Shown: positions 24,760-32,954, counted from the first letter of the stretch. The stretch: 45,069 nucleotides of DNA from MGBC131033 sp910585655 (GCA_949502025.1 CATBCG010000052.1:1-45069); one strand, 5' to 3'. Numbers and translations: made by a program. Notes: generated by a model from the letters alone, not told the origin.

Positions 24760-25887
24760 GTGAAGCGGCGAATACAAAAGCAGACTGCCGGAATCGGAGT
24801 AATCGTAGTGTTAGTAATCCTGGTATGGTCGTTGATTCTGTTCCGCCAGCAGCAGGAAAGCCTTCCGGCAATGGCGATGGAGGATCAGGAACAAGAAGAG
24901 ACGTTCGGTATGCAGGAAGAGGCAGAATCAGAAGAGGGAACAGACTATGTTTCTTTAGAGGAGCTGCTTGGAAGCCGCTATCTGACGATACGAAAGACCA
25001 GAGAAACCTCAGACGAAATGACGTTAAGCGAGGATTTTTTACACAATCGTTTGGAGCTGCTACTTTTGGGAAGCGAAGGCTCTTTTGAGGAAACAAACGA
25101 CTGGATAGCAGAGACCACAGAGAAGATAGAAGCCGCCGGCAGCTTTGTAGAGGGAGTGGAGGCTTTTTACGATACCAAAAAGGAAACCCTCTCTCTTTCG
25201 ATTACCTTTGATCATCTGTATGTTCCGTTTTTATACGAGGACGAGGCGTATTATTACCTTGCGCTCAAGCGTCCCAGAGAAGTATATGATCGGATTGTAG
25301 TGATAGACGCCGGGCATGGGGGCAAGCATCCCGGAACGATGTCTCCGGACAAGGACTATGCAGAAAAGGATATCAGTTTAGCGATTGCCTTAGAGTTAAA
25401 AAATTTTCTGGATACCAGAGAGGATATCAAAGTATATTATACAAGGCTGGAAGATGAGACGGTATATTTACGCCCGCGGGTAACGCTGGCAAATGAAGCA
25501 GAAGCAGATTGTTTTATCAGCATTCACAGCAATGCGTTTTGGAACTCAAACGTTCATGGAACAGAAGTGCTTTATCGGGAAGAGGAATTATCGCCTAAAG
25601 GAACCATACAAAGCAGGACGGGCATTACCTCCAAGCAGTTGGCTTCCATCTGTTTAGAGGAAGTTACCAGTCTTCTTCAGACAAACGATCGGGGAATCTG
25701 GAAGGATGAGGAAACCTATATTCTCAAACATGCCCAAGTACCGGCTGCCCTAATTGAAGTTGCGTTTTTGACGAACGAGGAGGACTTAAAGCTGCTTTGC
25801 GAACCGGAAAGCCAAAAACAGGCTGCAAAAGGGATTTATGAGGCGATTTTAAAACTATATGAAAAAGAGGATGGAGGAGAACCATGA
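24760..25887 (+). CDS. N-acetylmuramoyl-L-alanine amidase (Amidase_3)
   Basis: 375 aa. Cleaves the bond between N-acetylmuramic acid and L-alanine in peptidoglycan. One N-terminal membrane anchor (about 9-28), an acidic linker, and the zinc amidase domain (about 178-370) with ligands His186 (DAGHGG), Glu202 (AEKDIS) and His256 (SIHSN), and catalytic Glu333 (IEVAF). The GTG start at 24760 is supported by AGGAGG (24748-24753). An extra domain of about 130 residues sits between anchor and catalytic domain. It overlaps rdgB by four bases, making a three-gene operon with rdgB and the phosphodiesterase. CwlD-like function is possible, but the family is broad. Confidence 0.92.
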   Translation: MKRRIQKQTAGIGVIVVLVILVWSLILFRQQQESLPAMAMEDQEQEETFGMQEEAESEEGTDYVSLEELLGSRYLTIRKTRETSDEMTLSEDFLHNRLELLLLGSEGSFEETNDWIAETTEKIEAAGSFVEGVEAFYDTKKETLSLSITFDHLYVPFLYEDEAYYYLALKRPREVYDRIVVIDAGHGGKHPGTMSPDKDYAEKDISLAIALELKNFLDTREDIKVYYTRLEDETVYLRPRVTLANEAEADCFISIHSNAFWNSNVHGTEVLYREEELSPKGTIQSRTGITSKQLASICLEEVTSLLQTNDRGIWKDEETYILKHAQVPAALIEVAFLTNEEDLKLLCEPESQKQAAKGIYEAILKLYEKEDGGEP

Positions 25888-26495
25888 AGCTGATAGTGGC
25901 GACAGGAAATGAAGGAAAAATGAAGGAAATCAGGATGATTTTGGCAGACAGCGGGATCGAAGCAGTATCTTTGAAAGAAGCCGGAATCGAGATAGAAATA
26001 GAGGAAAACGGAACTACTTTTGAAGAAAATGCCCTAATCAAAGCTAAGGCGGTTGCGGGCTTGTCCGGGCTTGCAGCGATGGCGGATGATTCCGGGCTGG
26101 AGGTAGATTATATGGATAAGGCGCCGGGAGTTTTTTCGGCTCGTTTTTTAGGGGAGGACACTTCGTATCGGATCAAAAACCAATATATCATCGACCAGCT
26201 TGCAGAAGCGAAAGAGGAAGAACGGAGCGCCCGCTTTGTCTGTGCGATTGCGCTGGTATTTCCAGACGGCAGGAGCTTGACGACACAGGCGGCGATAGAA
26301 GGCTTTATTGCCAAGGAAGAACGGGGAGAGGGTGGCTTTGGCTACGATCCGATTTTTTACCTGCCGGAATATGGAAAGACAACGGCAGAGCTGCCTCCGG
26401 AAGAAAAGAACCAGATCAGCCATCGCGGAAAGGCATTGCGTCAGATGAGGGAGCTGTTAGAGAAAGAGGAAAGCAAGAGGGGAAAACAGGAATGA
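25884..26495 (+). CDS. rdgB: RdgB/HAM1 non-canonical purine NTP pyrophosphatase
   Basis: 203 aa. Hydrolyses XTP, ITP and dITP to the monophosphates and so cleans the nucleotide pool. Visible signatures are the start VATGNEGKMKEI, DDSGLEVD (about 72), PGVFSARF, GFGYDPIF (about 152) and SHRGKAL near the C-terminus. Length is usual for the family. It overlaps both neighbours by four bases (ATGA), and GGAGGAG precedes the start. Confidence 0.96.
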   Translation: MKLIVATGNEGKMKEIRMILADSGIEAVSLKEAGIEIEIEENGTTFEENALIKAKAVAGLSGLAAMADDSGLEVDYMDKAPGVFSARFLGEDTSYRIKNQYIIDQLAEAKEEERSARFVCAIALVFPDGRSLTTQAAIEGFIAKEERGEGGFGYDPIFYLPEYGKTTAELPPEEKNQISHRGKALRQMRELLEKEESKRGKQE

Positions 26496-26971
26496 GAGTC
26501 TTGATTGTAAGTGACACACATGGCAGACACAGCAATCTCGAACTGGTGCTGCGTCGTGTCGGAGAGATTGATATGATGGTGCATTGCGGAGATGTGGAGG
26601 ATGGAGAGGATTATATCCGTTCTCTGGTAAACTGTAAGCTGCATATGGTTCGAGGAAATAATGATTTTTTTTCTCAGCTTCCAAGAGAAGATATCTTCCA
26701 GATAGGAACGTATCCGGTATTTCTGACACATGGGCATACGTATCATGTAGGAATGGGTATAGAACCTTTGAAAAATGCGGCGATTGATCGAGGTACGGCT
26801 ATCGCGATGTATGGGCATACGCATCGACCCCTGATCGATCAGACCGGCAGTGTTACTATAATCAATCCGGGAAGCCTGTCCCAACCGCGCCAGGAAAATC
26901 ATAAGCCTTCTTTTATTATGATGGATATTGATCGGTTTGGATTGGCACATTTTGCTTTGAATTATTTGTAG
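26492..26971 (+). CDS. YfcE/MJ0936-type metallophosphoesterase
   Basis: 159 aa. A compact calcineurin-like phosphoesterase with the metal-binding motifs SDTHG (about 7-11), HCGDVED (about 33), GNND (about 57), THGH (about 80) and GHTH (about 108-111). Members cleave phosphodiesters in vitro; the natural substrate is unknown. It follows rdgB with a four-base overlap, a common pairing in Clostridia. No clear terminator follows; a 7-bp hairpin (GGAAATC/GATTTCC, about 26989-27007) lacks a T-tract. Confidence 0.93.
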   Translation: MRVLIVSDTHGRHSNLELVLRRVGEIDMMVHCGDVEDGEDYIRSLVNCKLHMVRGNNDFFSQLPREDIFQIGTYPVFLTHGHTYHVGMGIEPLKNAAIDRGTAIAMYGHTHRPLIDQTGSVTIINPGSLSQPRQENHKPSFIMMDIDRFGLAHFALNYL

Positions 26972-27048
26972 GCAGCCGGGTTTTTGCCGGGAAATCTGCA
27001 GGATTTCCAGATATTCGTAAAAAATATGGCAGAAAAGAAAAAAAGTAG

Positions 27049-27077
27049 TTGACAAGAGCGGTATCATCATATATAAT
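27049..27077 (+). promoter_or_regulatory. Consensus sigma-A promoter of the tRNA operon
   Basis: Perfect TTGACA (27049-27054), a 17-nt spacer and perfect TATAAT (27072-27077), 55 bp ahead of tRNA-Pro. This is the only fully consensus promoter I found in the window. Confidence 0.92.
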
Positions 27078-27132
27078 ATATCATGCGCTGGCAGGGAAGA
27101 GATATTCTTCTCTACTGGTAAAATAGATATAT

Positions 27133-27207
27133 CGGGGTGTGGCTCAGTTTGGCTAGAGTGCTTGATTTGGGATCAAGAGGTCGCAGGTTCGAATCCTGTC
27201 ACCCCGA
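27133..27207 (+). tRNA. tRNA-Pro(TGG)
   Basis: Acceptor CGGGGTG pairs with CACCCCG; the T-arm contains GGTTCGAATCC; the anticodon loop TTTGGGA gives TGG (reads CCA). Discriminator A; CCA is not encoded. Confidence 0.96.
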
Positions 27208-27269
27208 TTTTATTATGGCTATTAGTTCCTGTTATAGATAGAACCTTTGACAGAGCTGATAGATATTAT

Positions 27270-27340
27270 GCGGGTGTAGTTCAATGGTAGAACACTAGCC
27301 TTCCAAGCTAGATACGTGGGTTCGATTCCCATCACCCGCT
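27270..27340 (+). tRNA. tRNA-Gly(TCC)
   Basis: Acceptor GCGGGTG pairs with CACCCGC; anticodon stem CTAGC/GCTAG with loop CTTCCAA gives TCC (reads GGA). No encoded CCA. Confidence 0.96.
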
Positions 27341-27379
27341 TTCGGAGGATTACAGATGATTTTGTAATTTGTCTGATTC

Positions 27380-27453
27380 GTGCCAGTAGCTCAGCTGGAT
27401 AGAGCATCGGCCTTCTAAGCCGGTTGTCGGGGGTTCGAATCCCTTCTGGCACG
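27380..27453 (+). tRNA. tRNA-Arg(TCT)
   Basis: Acceptor GTGCCAG pairs with CTGGCAC; anticodon loop CTTCTAA gives TCT (reads AGA). T-loop GGTTCGAATCC present. Confidence 0.96.
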
Positions 27454-27513
27454 TTGCCGGACGGCACTTAGCCAGATAGCAGTTCCGCTAGCTGGCAGGA
27501 AAGAAACATATAT

Positions 27514-27588
27514 GGTGGGTATAGCGCAGCTGGTTAGCGCGTCAGATTGTGGCTCTGAAGGCCCAGGGTTCGAATCCCTGTATCCACC
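27514..27588 (+). tRNA. tRNA-His(GTG)
   Basis: Acceptor GTGGGTA pairs with TATCCAC, with the extra G-1 (27514) opposite C73 (27588) that marks tRNA-His. Loop TTGTGGC gives GTG. Confidence 0.96.
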
Positions 27589-27636
27589 CTTCATAATGCA
27601 AAGGCATGGTGAAAAGCCAAAAAGTCTTTGCATTTT

Positions 27637-27708
27637 TGGGCTATCGCCAAGCGGTAAGGCACAGGACTTTGACTCCTGCATTCGCTGGTTCAAATCCAGC
27701 TAGCCCAG
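27637..27708 (+). tRNA. tRNA-Gln(TTG)
   Basis: Acceptor TGGGCTA pairs with TAGCCCA; anticodon stem CAGGA/TCCTG with loop CTTTGAC gives TTG (reads CAA). Discriminator G. Confidence 0.95.
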
Positions 27709-27772
27709 CTAGTCCAGTTCGGCAAGCGAAACAGAAGCATCCAGGCTTGCCAGGTGGCAATGTTTTTTGTTC

Positions 27773-27852
27773 GCGGGCGTGGCGGAATTGGCAGACGCGC
27801 CAGATTTAGGTTCTGGTGGGAGACCGTGCAGGTTCAAGTCCTGTCGCCCGCA
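27773..27852 (+). tRNA. tRNA-Leu(TAG)
   Basis: Acceptor GCGGGCG pairs with CGCCCGC; anticodon stem CCAGA/TCTGG with loop TTTAGGT gives TAG (reads CUA). The variable arm (TGGGAGACCG) is long, as in class II tRNAs. Confidence 0.95.
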
Positions 27853-27862
27853 TAAAGCAAGG

Positions 27863-27909
27863 ATAATCCGAAGCAGTGTTCCCGGAGGGACGGTTTCGGA
27901 TTATTTTTT
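27863..27909 (+). terminator. Terminator of the tRNA operon
   Basis: ATAATCCGAA (27863-27872) pairs with TTCGGATTAT (27895-27904), with an inner C/G-rich arm (TCCCGGAGGGA), then T6. Confidence 0.85.
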
Positions 27910-27910
27910 G

Positions 27911-28062
27911 TATGATAGGAAAGTTCTCCGAACTTCCCTATCATACAATAAGCCCTCCGGGGGATGCGCACTCGCGCGCATGGAAGATGTTGCCGTTCGG
28001 CAACCGCGCTCGGCGCGAGAATTCCACTTTGTGGAATTCTTTTTCATATGATAGGAAAGTTT
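27911..28062. repeat. MITE-like palindromic element with terminal inverted repeats
   Basis: Three copies of a 15-bp end sequence are present: TATGATAGGAAAGTT at 27911-27925 and 28047-28061, and its inverse AACTTCCCTATCATA at 27931-27945. The first two form a hairpin; the second and third are terminal inverted repeats (14 of 15 identical) of a 131-bp unit. The interior is a chain of palindromes: ATGCGC/GCGCAT, TTGCCG/CGGCAA, and a perfect GAATTCCAC/GTGGAATTC (28019-28039). There is no coding potential. It lies between the tRNA terminator and the R-M locus. Non-autonomous element status is inferred; no target duplication was identified. Confidence 0.6.
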
Positions 28063-28090
28063 TGGGAAATCGTCCGAGAGGAAGGTTAAA

Positions 28091-29790
28091 ATGTCAGAAA
28101 AAGGTGTTGTTGCGTTAAGTTTGTTTTCTGGAATAGGCGGATTTGAAGTTGGTATGGCAAGGTGTGGTTTTTCCTTTGCTAGGACATTGGAATGGGATAA
28201 AAAATGTTGTGAAACATTAAACCATAATAAAAAGCTGCTTGGAGCAAAAGAAAAGAAGATAGTGCCAAGAGATATTACCAAGCTGGCGCCAGAAGATTTT
28301 TATAAAGGAAACGTAGATTATATTGTAGGCGGACCTCCATGCCAAAGCTTTTCCGCTGCTGGTAGAAGGGCAGGAGGGGTGGCAGGCATTGATGATTTAA
28401 GAGGTACGTTATTTGAATATTATGGTAATTATGTAGCGTATTTTAAACCAAAAGCATTTGTATTTGAAAATGTCCGTGGTATATTATCTGCTCACAAAGG
28501 AGAGGACTTTCGGATTATTCTAAAGTCATTTGAAGAGATTGGATATGATTTATTTTGGCAGATTTTAAATGCTGCTGATTACGGAGCGCCGCAACTAAGA
28601 GAACGAGTTTTTTTAGTAGGGGTACGAAAGGATTTGGAGTTGAAGTTTCGTTTTCCGCTTCCAATTTATGGTTCTGATTCACCTCAAAAAAGAAACTATA
28701 TAACAGTAAGGGAAGCCATTTTAGATATTCAGGAGGAAGCAGAAACCGTTGTGCCATATGGTGGGAAATATGGGCATTTGCTTGCAGATATTCCGCCAGG
28801 AGAAAATTATAGATTTTATACGGAGGAAATGGGACATCCGAACCCGCAATTTGCATGGAGATCCAAATTTTCAAATTTTCTTTATAAGATGGACCATTTC
28901 ACTGGAAAAATAGAAAATGTACGATTGCAGAGTTACAACGGTTGCAGGGTTTTCCAAAAGAGTTTGTGATAGAACAGACCTATACAGAGGGAGTAAAGCA
29001 AATAGGAAATTCGGTTTGCCCAATGGTTGCGGAGCAGATAGGAAAAGCGTTGCGTTTCCAAATAGAAGGAAGAAGAGAGTTTGAAATCCCTTTGATTGCA
29101 GAAGGGCAAACCTTAACATTTGACAAAAGAAAAGGAATTCAGGCGAAGAAGTCACGAGCGAAAAAGGTAAAAAGCTATTCTGATTTAAGTCAGATGACAG
29201 GGACAGAGTATACTGAGTTCCAAAAAGAGCGACAATTCAAAGAATACAGCATGATATGGAAGGCTAAGGACGGTCATGTAACGCTTCAGATTGCGGCAAA
29301 TAACAGCAGGAAAAAAAGCGCAGAGCTAACGCTAACGTTTAAGGGAACCGTAACTACTTCTTTTCTGACAGTTTCTGCCATTATGTTTACAGACGTTTGG
29401 AAAGAGGAATATTTGAAACTGATGTGGGATGAAATTCATATGGCAGTCGGAGCATTATCTTCCTACGATTCCTTGCTGCCTCTGTATGGGCATTTTACAG
29501 AGCCATATCCCAAATTTACCATTTCATTTTCTAGTAATATCACTTCAGAGCTGATAGAGTTTCAAAAAATGGCGTTAGATACGGAGTGGAGTAGTCAGCT
29601 ATTGCCCTATGAGCAAATCGGCAGGGATACGACAGAAGCAACAAGGAAATTGAAGTGGATAAGGGAGGCTGGTTATGATGTAAGGACGCATCATACCAAT
29701 CAAACGATTCCGGAACAGTATTTTCGGGTTTGTTATCCGTTTACGATGCCTCCTTCTGTAAAACCGACTATTCTTTGGAAAGAAGGTTAG
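28091..29790 (+). pseudogene. Type II C5-cytosine DNA methyltransferase, frameshifted and internally deleted
   Basis: The first frame (28091-28969) has motif I LFSGIGGFEVG, motif IV GGPPCQSFS with catalytic Cys84, motif VI FENVRG and motif VIII LRERVFLVGVR, up to FAWRSKFSNFLYK. At about 28886-28893 the meaning passes to another frame (GPFHWKNR, then IAELQRLQGFPKEF, motif IX, and KQIGNSVCPMVAEQIG, motif X, through 29790). Between FLYK and GPFHW the usual segment of about 15-20 residues is missing, so this is a deletion plus frameshift and not a simple sequencing slip. After motif X comes an unusual extension of about 230 residues without recognised motifs. The gene is more AT-rich than the core genes. 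Activity is very unlikely unless fragments complement. Confidence 0.85.
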
Positions 29791-30768
29791 TCTCTTGTTT
29801 TGCAGCCTCTTTTAGCCATGCGGCTTTTGTTTCGGGTTTTATGGCAGGAGCTTCGGAAAGATAATAGCCAGTTTTAGAGGCAATCGTTGTTTCTTTACTG
29901 GCAGAAAGAGCCAATAAATATAAATCGTGCATAGAAAGAAAGGTGATTTTCTGACATATTGCAGTTTGAAATTGTTTGGAACAAAGCATTTCCTGAATGA
30001 TATCCGTAACCGTAGACTCTCTTTTTTCTAGGACAAAAATAAAGTGGCACAGATCGGGATGTGCGGTTAGAATAAGTTTGGCACGGTCGATATTATTCCA
30101 ATCTATCGTTTGTGTTTTATCCTTTACTTCAATAGCGGCTAAGACTTTGCCGTCTTATAATCCGAAACGCCTCCTACAGAAAGACCGTTGTTTTTATAAA
30201 TCGAATCAAAACAGGCTGCTGCCACACATTTTGTAAGCTCCGGATCGGCAGTTTTGTTTAAAAAGTCTAACAGAGAGAAAGTATCGGCAGTTCCTTGCCG
30301 AAGAGCAGCATTGGCATCAAGACGTTTTTTACGGATATTTTTGGCAATTAGTATTATAGTTCTTTGCGCGTTGTCAAAATTGGTGTTTAATCTTTTTAAG
30401 TTACGCATTTTTTCGATAGCGCGGCTTCCCTGCATACCAGAATTGGGAGAGCAGTAGCCATGACATAAGTCATACTTGGCGAGAAGAGGGATGGTAATGG
30501 ATTCGTCTTCAGAACGAATACTATATCCGCCTTCAATTGGATGATTCGTTTCATCTTTTGCCCAAATTTTACAGCAATCCTGATGAGGATAAAAATATTT
30601 TCTCCAGGTAGCAGTAAAAATAAGGCTAGCAGGTGAAACCCAGCCATAGCTGCCCCAATGCCATTTGTCTAAATTACTCCGTAGGGCTTGTGGCATTTCA
30701 GCTTGTTCAAAGGTTTCTTGTGTCGTTTGACAAATCAACTGTTCTAATTCTTGACGTATCTGTTTCAT
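29768..30768 (-). pseudogene. Type II restriction endonuclease of PD-(D/E)XK type, broken by a one-base frameshift
   Basis: The ATG at 30768 has AGGAG 9 nt upstream. The first frame stops at 30139 after GGVSDYKT. Reading on with one base added near 30147-30155 gives TGKVLAAIEVKDKT and continues open to 29768, about 333 residues in all. The joined sequence VSD...IEVK is the catalytic D and ExK of a PD-(D/E)XK nuclease, so the lesion falls inside the active site. It is convergent with the methyltransferase gene (23-bp overlap) and preceded by the controller gene (62-bp overlap), the layout of C-regulated type II systems. The recognition sequence is unknown; a SacI-like family is a thought I could not test. 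Confidence 0.8.
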
Positions 30769-31003
30769 AGTGGTATTCTCCTGGTTTTTCCTGATTGGTT
30801 AATAATCCGGCTGGGGTTACATCTAACGCCTGGGCAAGTATTACAATATTTTTAAGACTTACATTTCGTTCGCCGCGCTCAATGGCTCCAATATAGGTTC
30901 TATGTAAATCACAACGATCTGCTAGTTGTTCCTGTGTTAACTTTCGCTTGGTACGCAAGGCTTTGACATTTGCTCCAAGAATATGGAAATAATCCAAAAT
31001 CAT
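30707..31003 (-). CDS. XRE-family controller (C) protein of the R-M locus
   Basis: 98 aa. A compact HTH_3 domain (about residues 8-66, LGANVKALRTKRKLTQEQLA ... GAIERGERNVSLKNI) with a short C-terminal tail: the size and fold of R-M controller proteins. The gene overlaps the endonuclease start by 62 bp, so C and R share a transcript, as is typical. The ATG at 31003 has GGAGG unusually close (about 2 nt), so translation may be weak. An inverted repeat around the -10 (31026-31065) may be its own operator. No frameshift is visible, in contrast to the two enzyme genes it should control. Confidence 0.85.
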   Translation of the reverse strand: MILDYFHILGANVKALRTKRKLTQEQLADRCDLHRTYIGAIERGERNVSLKNIVILAQALDVTPAGLLTNQEKPGEYHYETDTSRIRTVDLSNDTRNL

Positions 31004-31025
31004 TCCTCCTTCCAAGCGGTACAAC

Positions 31026-31065
31026 TCCACTTTGGGGATTTCTATTTCATTATACAAGAAGTGGA
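31026..31065 (-). promoter_or_regulatory. Controller-gene promoter with flanking inverted repeat
   Basis: On the minus strand a perfect TATAAT (31054-31049) has no recognisable -35. TCCACTT and AAGTGGA (31065-31059 and 31032-31026) flank it as an inverted repeat. A poor -35 with an operator fits an activator/repressor of the C-protein kind; binding is inferred. Confidence 0.45.
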
Positions 31066-31124
31066 AAGAAAAGTATGCAGAATATAAGTAGCATTTTAGA
31101 GAAGGATGTGAGAAAGGATATCGG

Positions 31125-31153
31125 TTGAAAATAAAAGAGGGAAATGGTATGAT
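31125..31153 (+). promoter_or_regulatory. Sigma-A promoter for the 31181 gene
   Basis: TTGAAA (31125-31130), a 17-nt spacer and TATGAT (31148-31153). It would transcribe the small conserved gene and probably darA. Confidence 0.65.
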
Positions 31154-31180
31154 AAAGAAAAAGAAAAGGAGATGAAATCC

Positions 31181-31411
31181 ATGCGGAGAATGGAATTTAA
31201 AATGGAACGCTCCGGTTTGATGCAGATAGGGGACGAGGTGGGTATCATAGAGACCGAGATGGAAAATTTTCTTTATTATACGATTGAACATGCCTATGCG
31301 ATGTCCGGCAACATCCCCTTTCGAGAGGCTCTAAAAACCAGAAGGGGAAAGGTCGTGGAAATCGAGGAGAGACCACAGGGCTTTTATGTCACCTTAGAGT
31401 TTGACGAGTAG
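31181..31411 (+). CDS. Small conserved protein of unknown function
   Basis: 76 aa from the ATG at 31181, which has AAGGAG 9 nt upstream; the ATG at 31172 overlaps that site and is less likely. The sequence is mixed alpha/beta and soluble, ending VEIEERPQGFYVTLEFDE. I do not recognise the family. It stands 60 bp ahead of darA in the same direction with no terminator between, so the two are probably co-transcribed. A role linked to c-di-AMP is only a guess by position. Confidence 0.75.
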   Translation: MRRMEFKMERSGLMQIGDEVGIIETEMENFLYYTIEHAYAMSGNIPFREALKTRRGKVVEIEERPQGFYVTLEFDE

Positions 31412-31471
31412 CAAAGGGCAAAGGGAAGATGCTTTAAAAAAGATAAAAAAGAAGAAAGAAGGGAAAGGCTT

Positions 31472-31810
31472 ATGAAGCTAATCTATGCCATCGTCCACAG
31501 CGAGGACGGAGATTCGGTGACAGAGGAATTAAATGCAAAGGGCTTTATCGTGACAAAGCTGGCGACAACAGGAGGATTCCTGCGGAGAGGGAATACGACT
31601 CTGATGATTGGGACAGAGGAGGAAAAGGTTACGCAGGCGATTAAAATTATCAAGCGGGAATGCGGCAGCCGGGAACAGGTAGCCTACAGTATGCCATATA
31701 CCCAGCCAAATGATATGCCGATGACCGGCTACGATTCCCACCCTTCTACGATAGACGTAGGAGGTGCGACGATTTTTGTAGTGGATGTGGAACGTTTTGA
31801 GAAGGTGTAA
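31472..31810 (+). CDS. darA: c-di-AMP-binding PII-like protein DarA (PstA/YaaQ)
   Basis: 112 aa. A PII-like fold with the DarA signatures LATTGGFLRRGNTTLMIG (about residues 30-47) and VGGATIFVVDVERFE at the C-terminus, and the long B-loop region between. DarA trimers bind c-di-AMP; the downstream effect is not settled for the family. Together with cdaA/cdaR at 2722-5071 the window encodes both synthesis and one receptor of the nucleotide. GAAGGGAAAGG precedes the ATG. Confidence 0.95.
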   Translation: MKLIYAIVHSEDGDSVTEELNAKGFIVTKLATTGGFLRRGNTTLMIGTEEEKVTQAIKIIKRECGSREQVAYSMPYTQPNDMPMTGYDSHPSTIDVGGATIFVVDVERFEKV

Positions 31811-31952
31811 AAATCTCGGAAGGAAACTTTGAGGGGATGTTCACAGAAATTTCACGTTTACATGATAGACTATCCGCGGCGGAGTAGGGAGAACAGACCT
31901 TGAAGGAACTCCCGAAAACGGCTGCGATATGCGGCAAAAGGAGGAGAAAGCG

Positions 31953-32951
31953 TTGATAAAAGTAAAAAACCTGGTGAAAAGCTATGAAGGGCATCTGGCA
32001 GTTGATAACCTGAGCTTTTCGGTAGAGCAGGGAAAAATTTTAGGTTTCCTTGGACCGAATGGGGCAGGGAAATCTACGACTATGAATATCATGACCGGCT
32101 ATATTTCCGCAACGGACGGGGAAGTGACCATTGACGGCTATGATATTTTAGAGGAGCCGGAAGAGGCAAAAAAAGCGATTGGCTACCTGCCGGAGATTCC
32201 GCCGCTCTATTTGGATATGACGGTAAAGGAATATCTGAAATTTGCAGCGGAAATCAAGGGCGTCAAACGGAAGGATCAGGAACAGGCATTGGGAAAGGTA
32301 ATGAACCTGACAAAAACAACGGACGTAGCCGACCGTTTGATCAAGCATCTTTCCAAAGGATACCGGCAGCGTGTCGGTTTGGCACAGGCTTTGGTCGGAG
32401 AGCCGAAGGTGCTGATTTTAGACGAACCGATGGTAGGCTTAGATCCGCAGCAGATCATTGAGATGCGGGACTTGATTCGTAATTTATCAAAAGACCATGC
32501 GATTATTTTAAGCTCCCATATTTTATCGGAGGTCAGCGCTATCTGTGATGAAGTAATGATCATTAACCGAGGGAAGCTTGTCGTATCAGATACACCAGAT
32601 AACCTGGCGCGCCATATGGAAAACCAGGAAATGGTACATCTGGAGGTCAAGGGAGAACGGCATCGTGTTTCCCAGGTTTTAAACAATGTTTCCGGAATTA
32701 CAAAGGTAGAACAGGAAGGCGAACGGGACGGTATTTGCCGCCTGACGGTCTACTGCGGAGACAACGACCTGCGAGAGTCGATTTTTTACGCTTTGGCAGA
32801 GGCAAAATGCCCGATTATGGATATGCACATTTCCAACCGTTCGTTAGAGGATATTTTCTTAGAGCTGACGGGAAGAGACAGCGGCAAAAAACGGAGGAGA
32901 ATTTTGGAAAAATCCGAGCAGGAGCTTGTCTCAGAAGGGGAGGAGGAATAG
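31953..32951 (+). CDS. ABC-2 type transporter ATPase (GldA-like)
   Basis: 332 aa from a TTG start at 31953, chosen because AAAAGGAGGAG (31937-31947) is well placed and homology begins at IKVKNLVKSYEG; the in-frame ATG at 31929 lies before that site. Walker A GPNGAGKST, the Q-loop GYLPEIPPLY, signature SKGYRQRVGLAQ and Walker B VLILDEPMVGLDP are all intact. The C-terminal region (about 220-332) resembles the extension of drug/lipoprotein-type exporters. It is the first of four consecutive genes (ATPase, permease, GldG-like, DUF4340) that look like a complete export or envelope-remodelling complex. Confidence 0.93.
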   Translation: MIKVKNLVKSYEGHLAVDNLSFSVEQGKILGFLGPNGAGKSTTMNIMTGYISATDGEVTIDGYDILEEPEEAKKAIGYLPEIPPLYLDMTVKEYLKFAAEIKGVKRKDQEQALGKVMNLTKTTDVADRLIKHLSKGYRQRVGLAQALVGEPKVLILDEPMVGLDPQQIIEMRDLIRNLSKDHAIILSSHILSEVSAICDEVMIINRGKLVVSDTPDNLARHMENQEMVHLEVKGERHRVSQVLNNVSGITKVEQEGERDGICRLTVYCGDNDLRESIFYALAEAKCPIMDMHISNRSLEDIFLELTGRDSGKKRRRILEKSEQELVSEGEEE

Positions 32952-32954
32952 ACG

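Noticed and set aside
24566..25096. 5' extension of the alpha/beta hydrolase frame
   Set aside because: It overlaps the amidase gene on the other strand, has no protein-like composition and no ribosome binding site; the start at 24565 fits homology and RBS.
28091..29790. A natural two-subunit (split) C5 methyltransferase
   Set aside because: Split enzymes exist, but here the fragments overlap out of frame, the second has no start signal, and conserved residues are missing at the joint.
31004..31291. 5' extension of the controller gene frame
   Set aside because: It is Phe/His/Ser-rich shadow sequence that runs through the controller promoter and over the 31181 gene.
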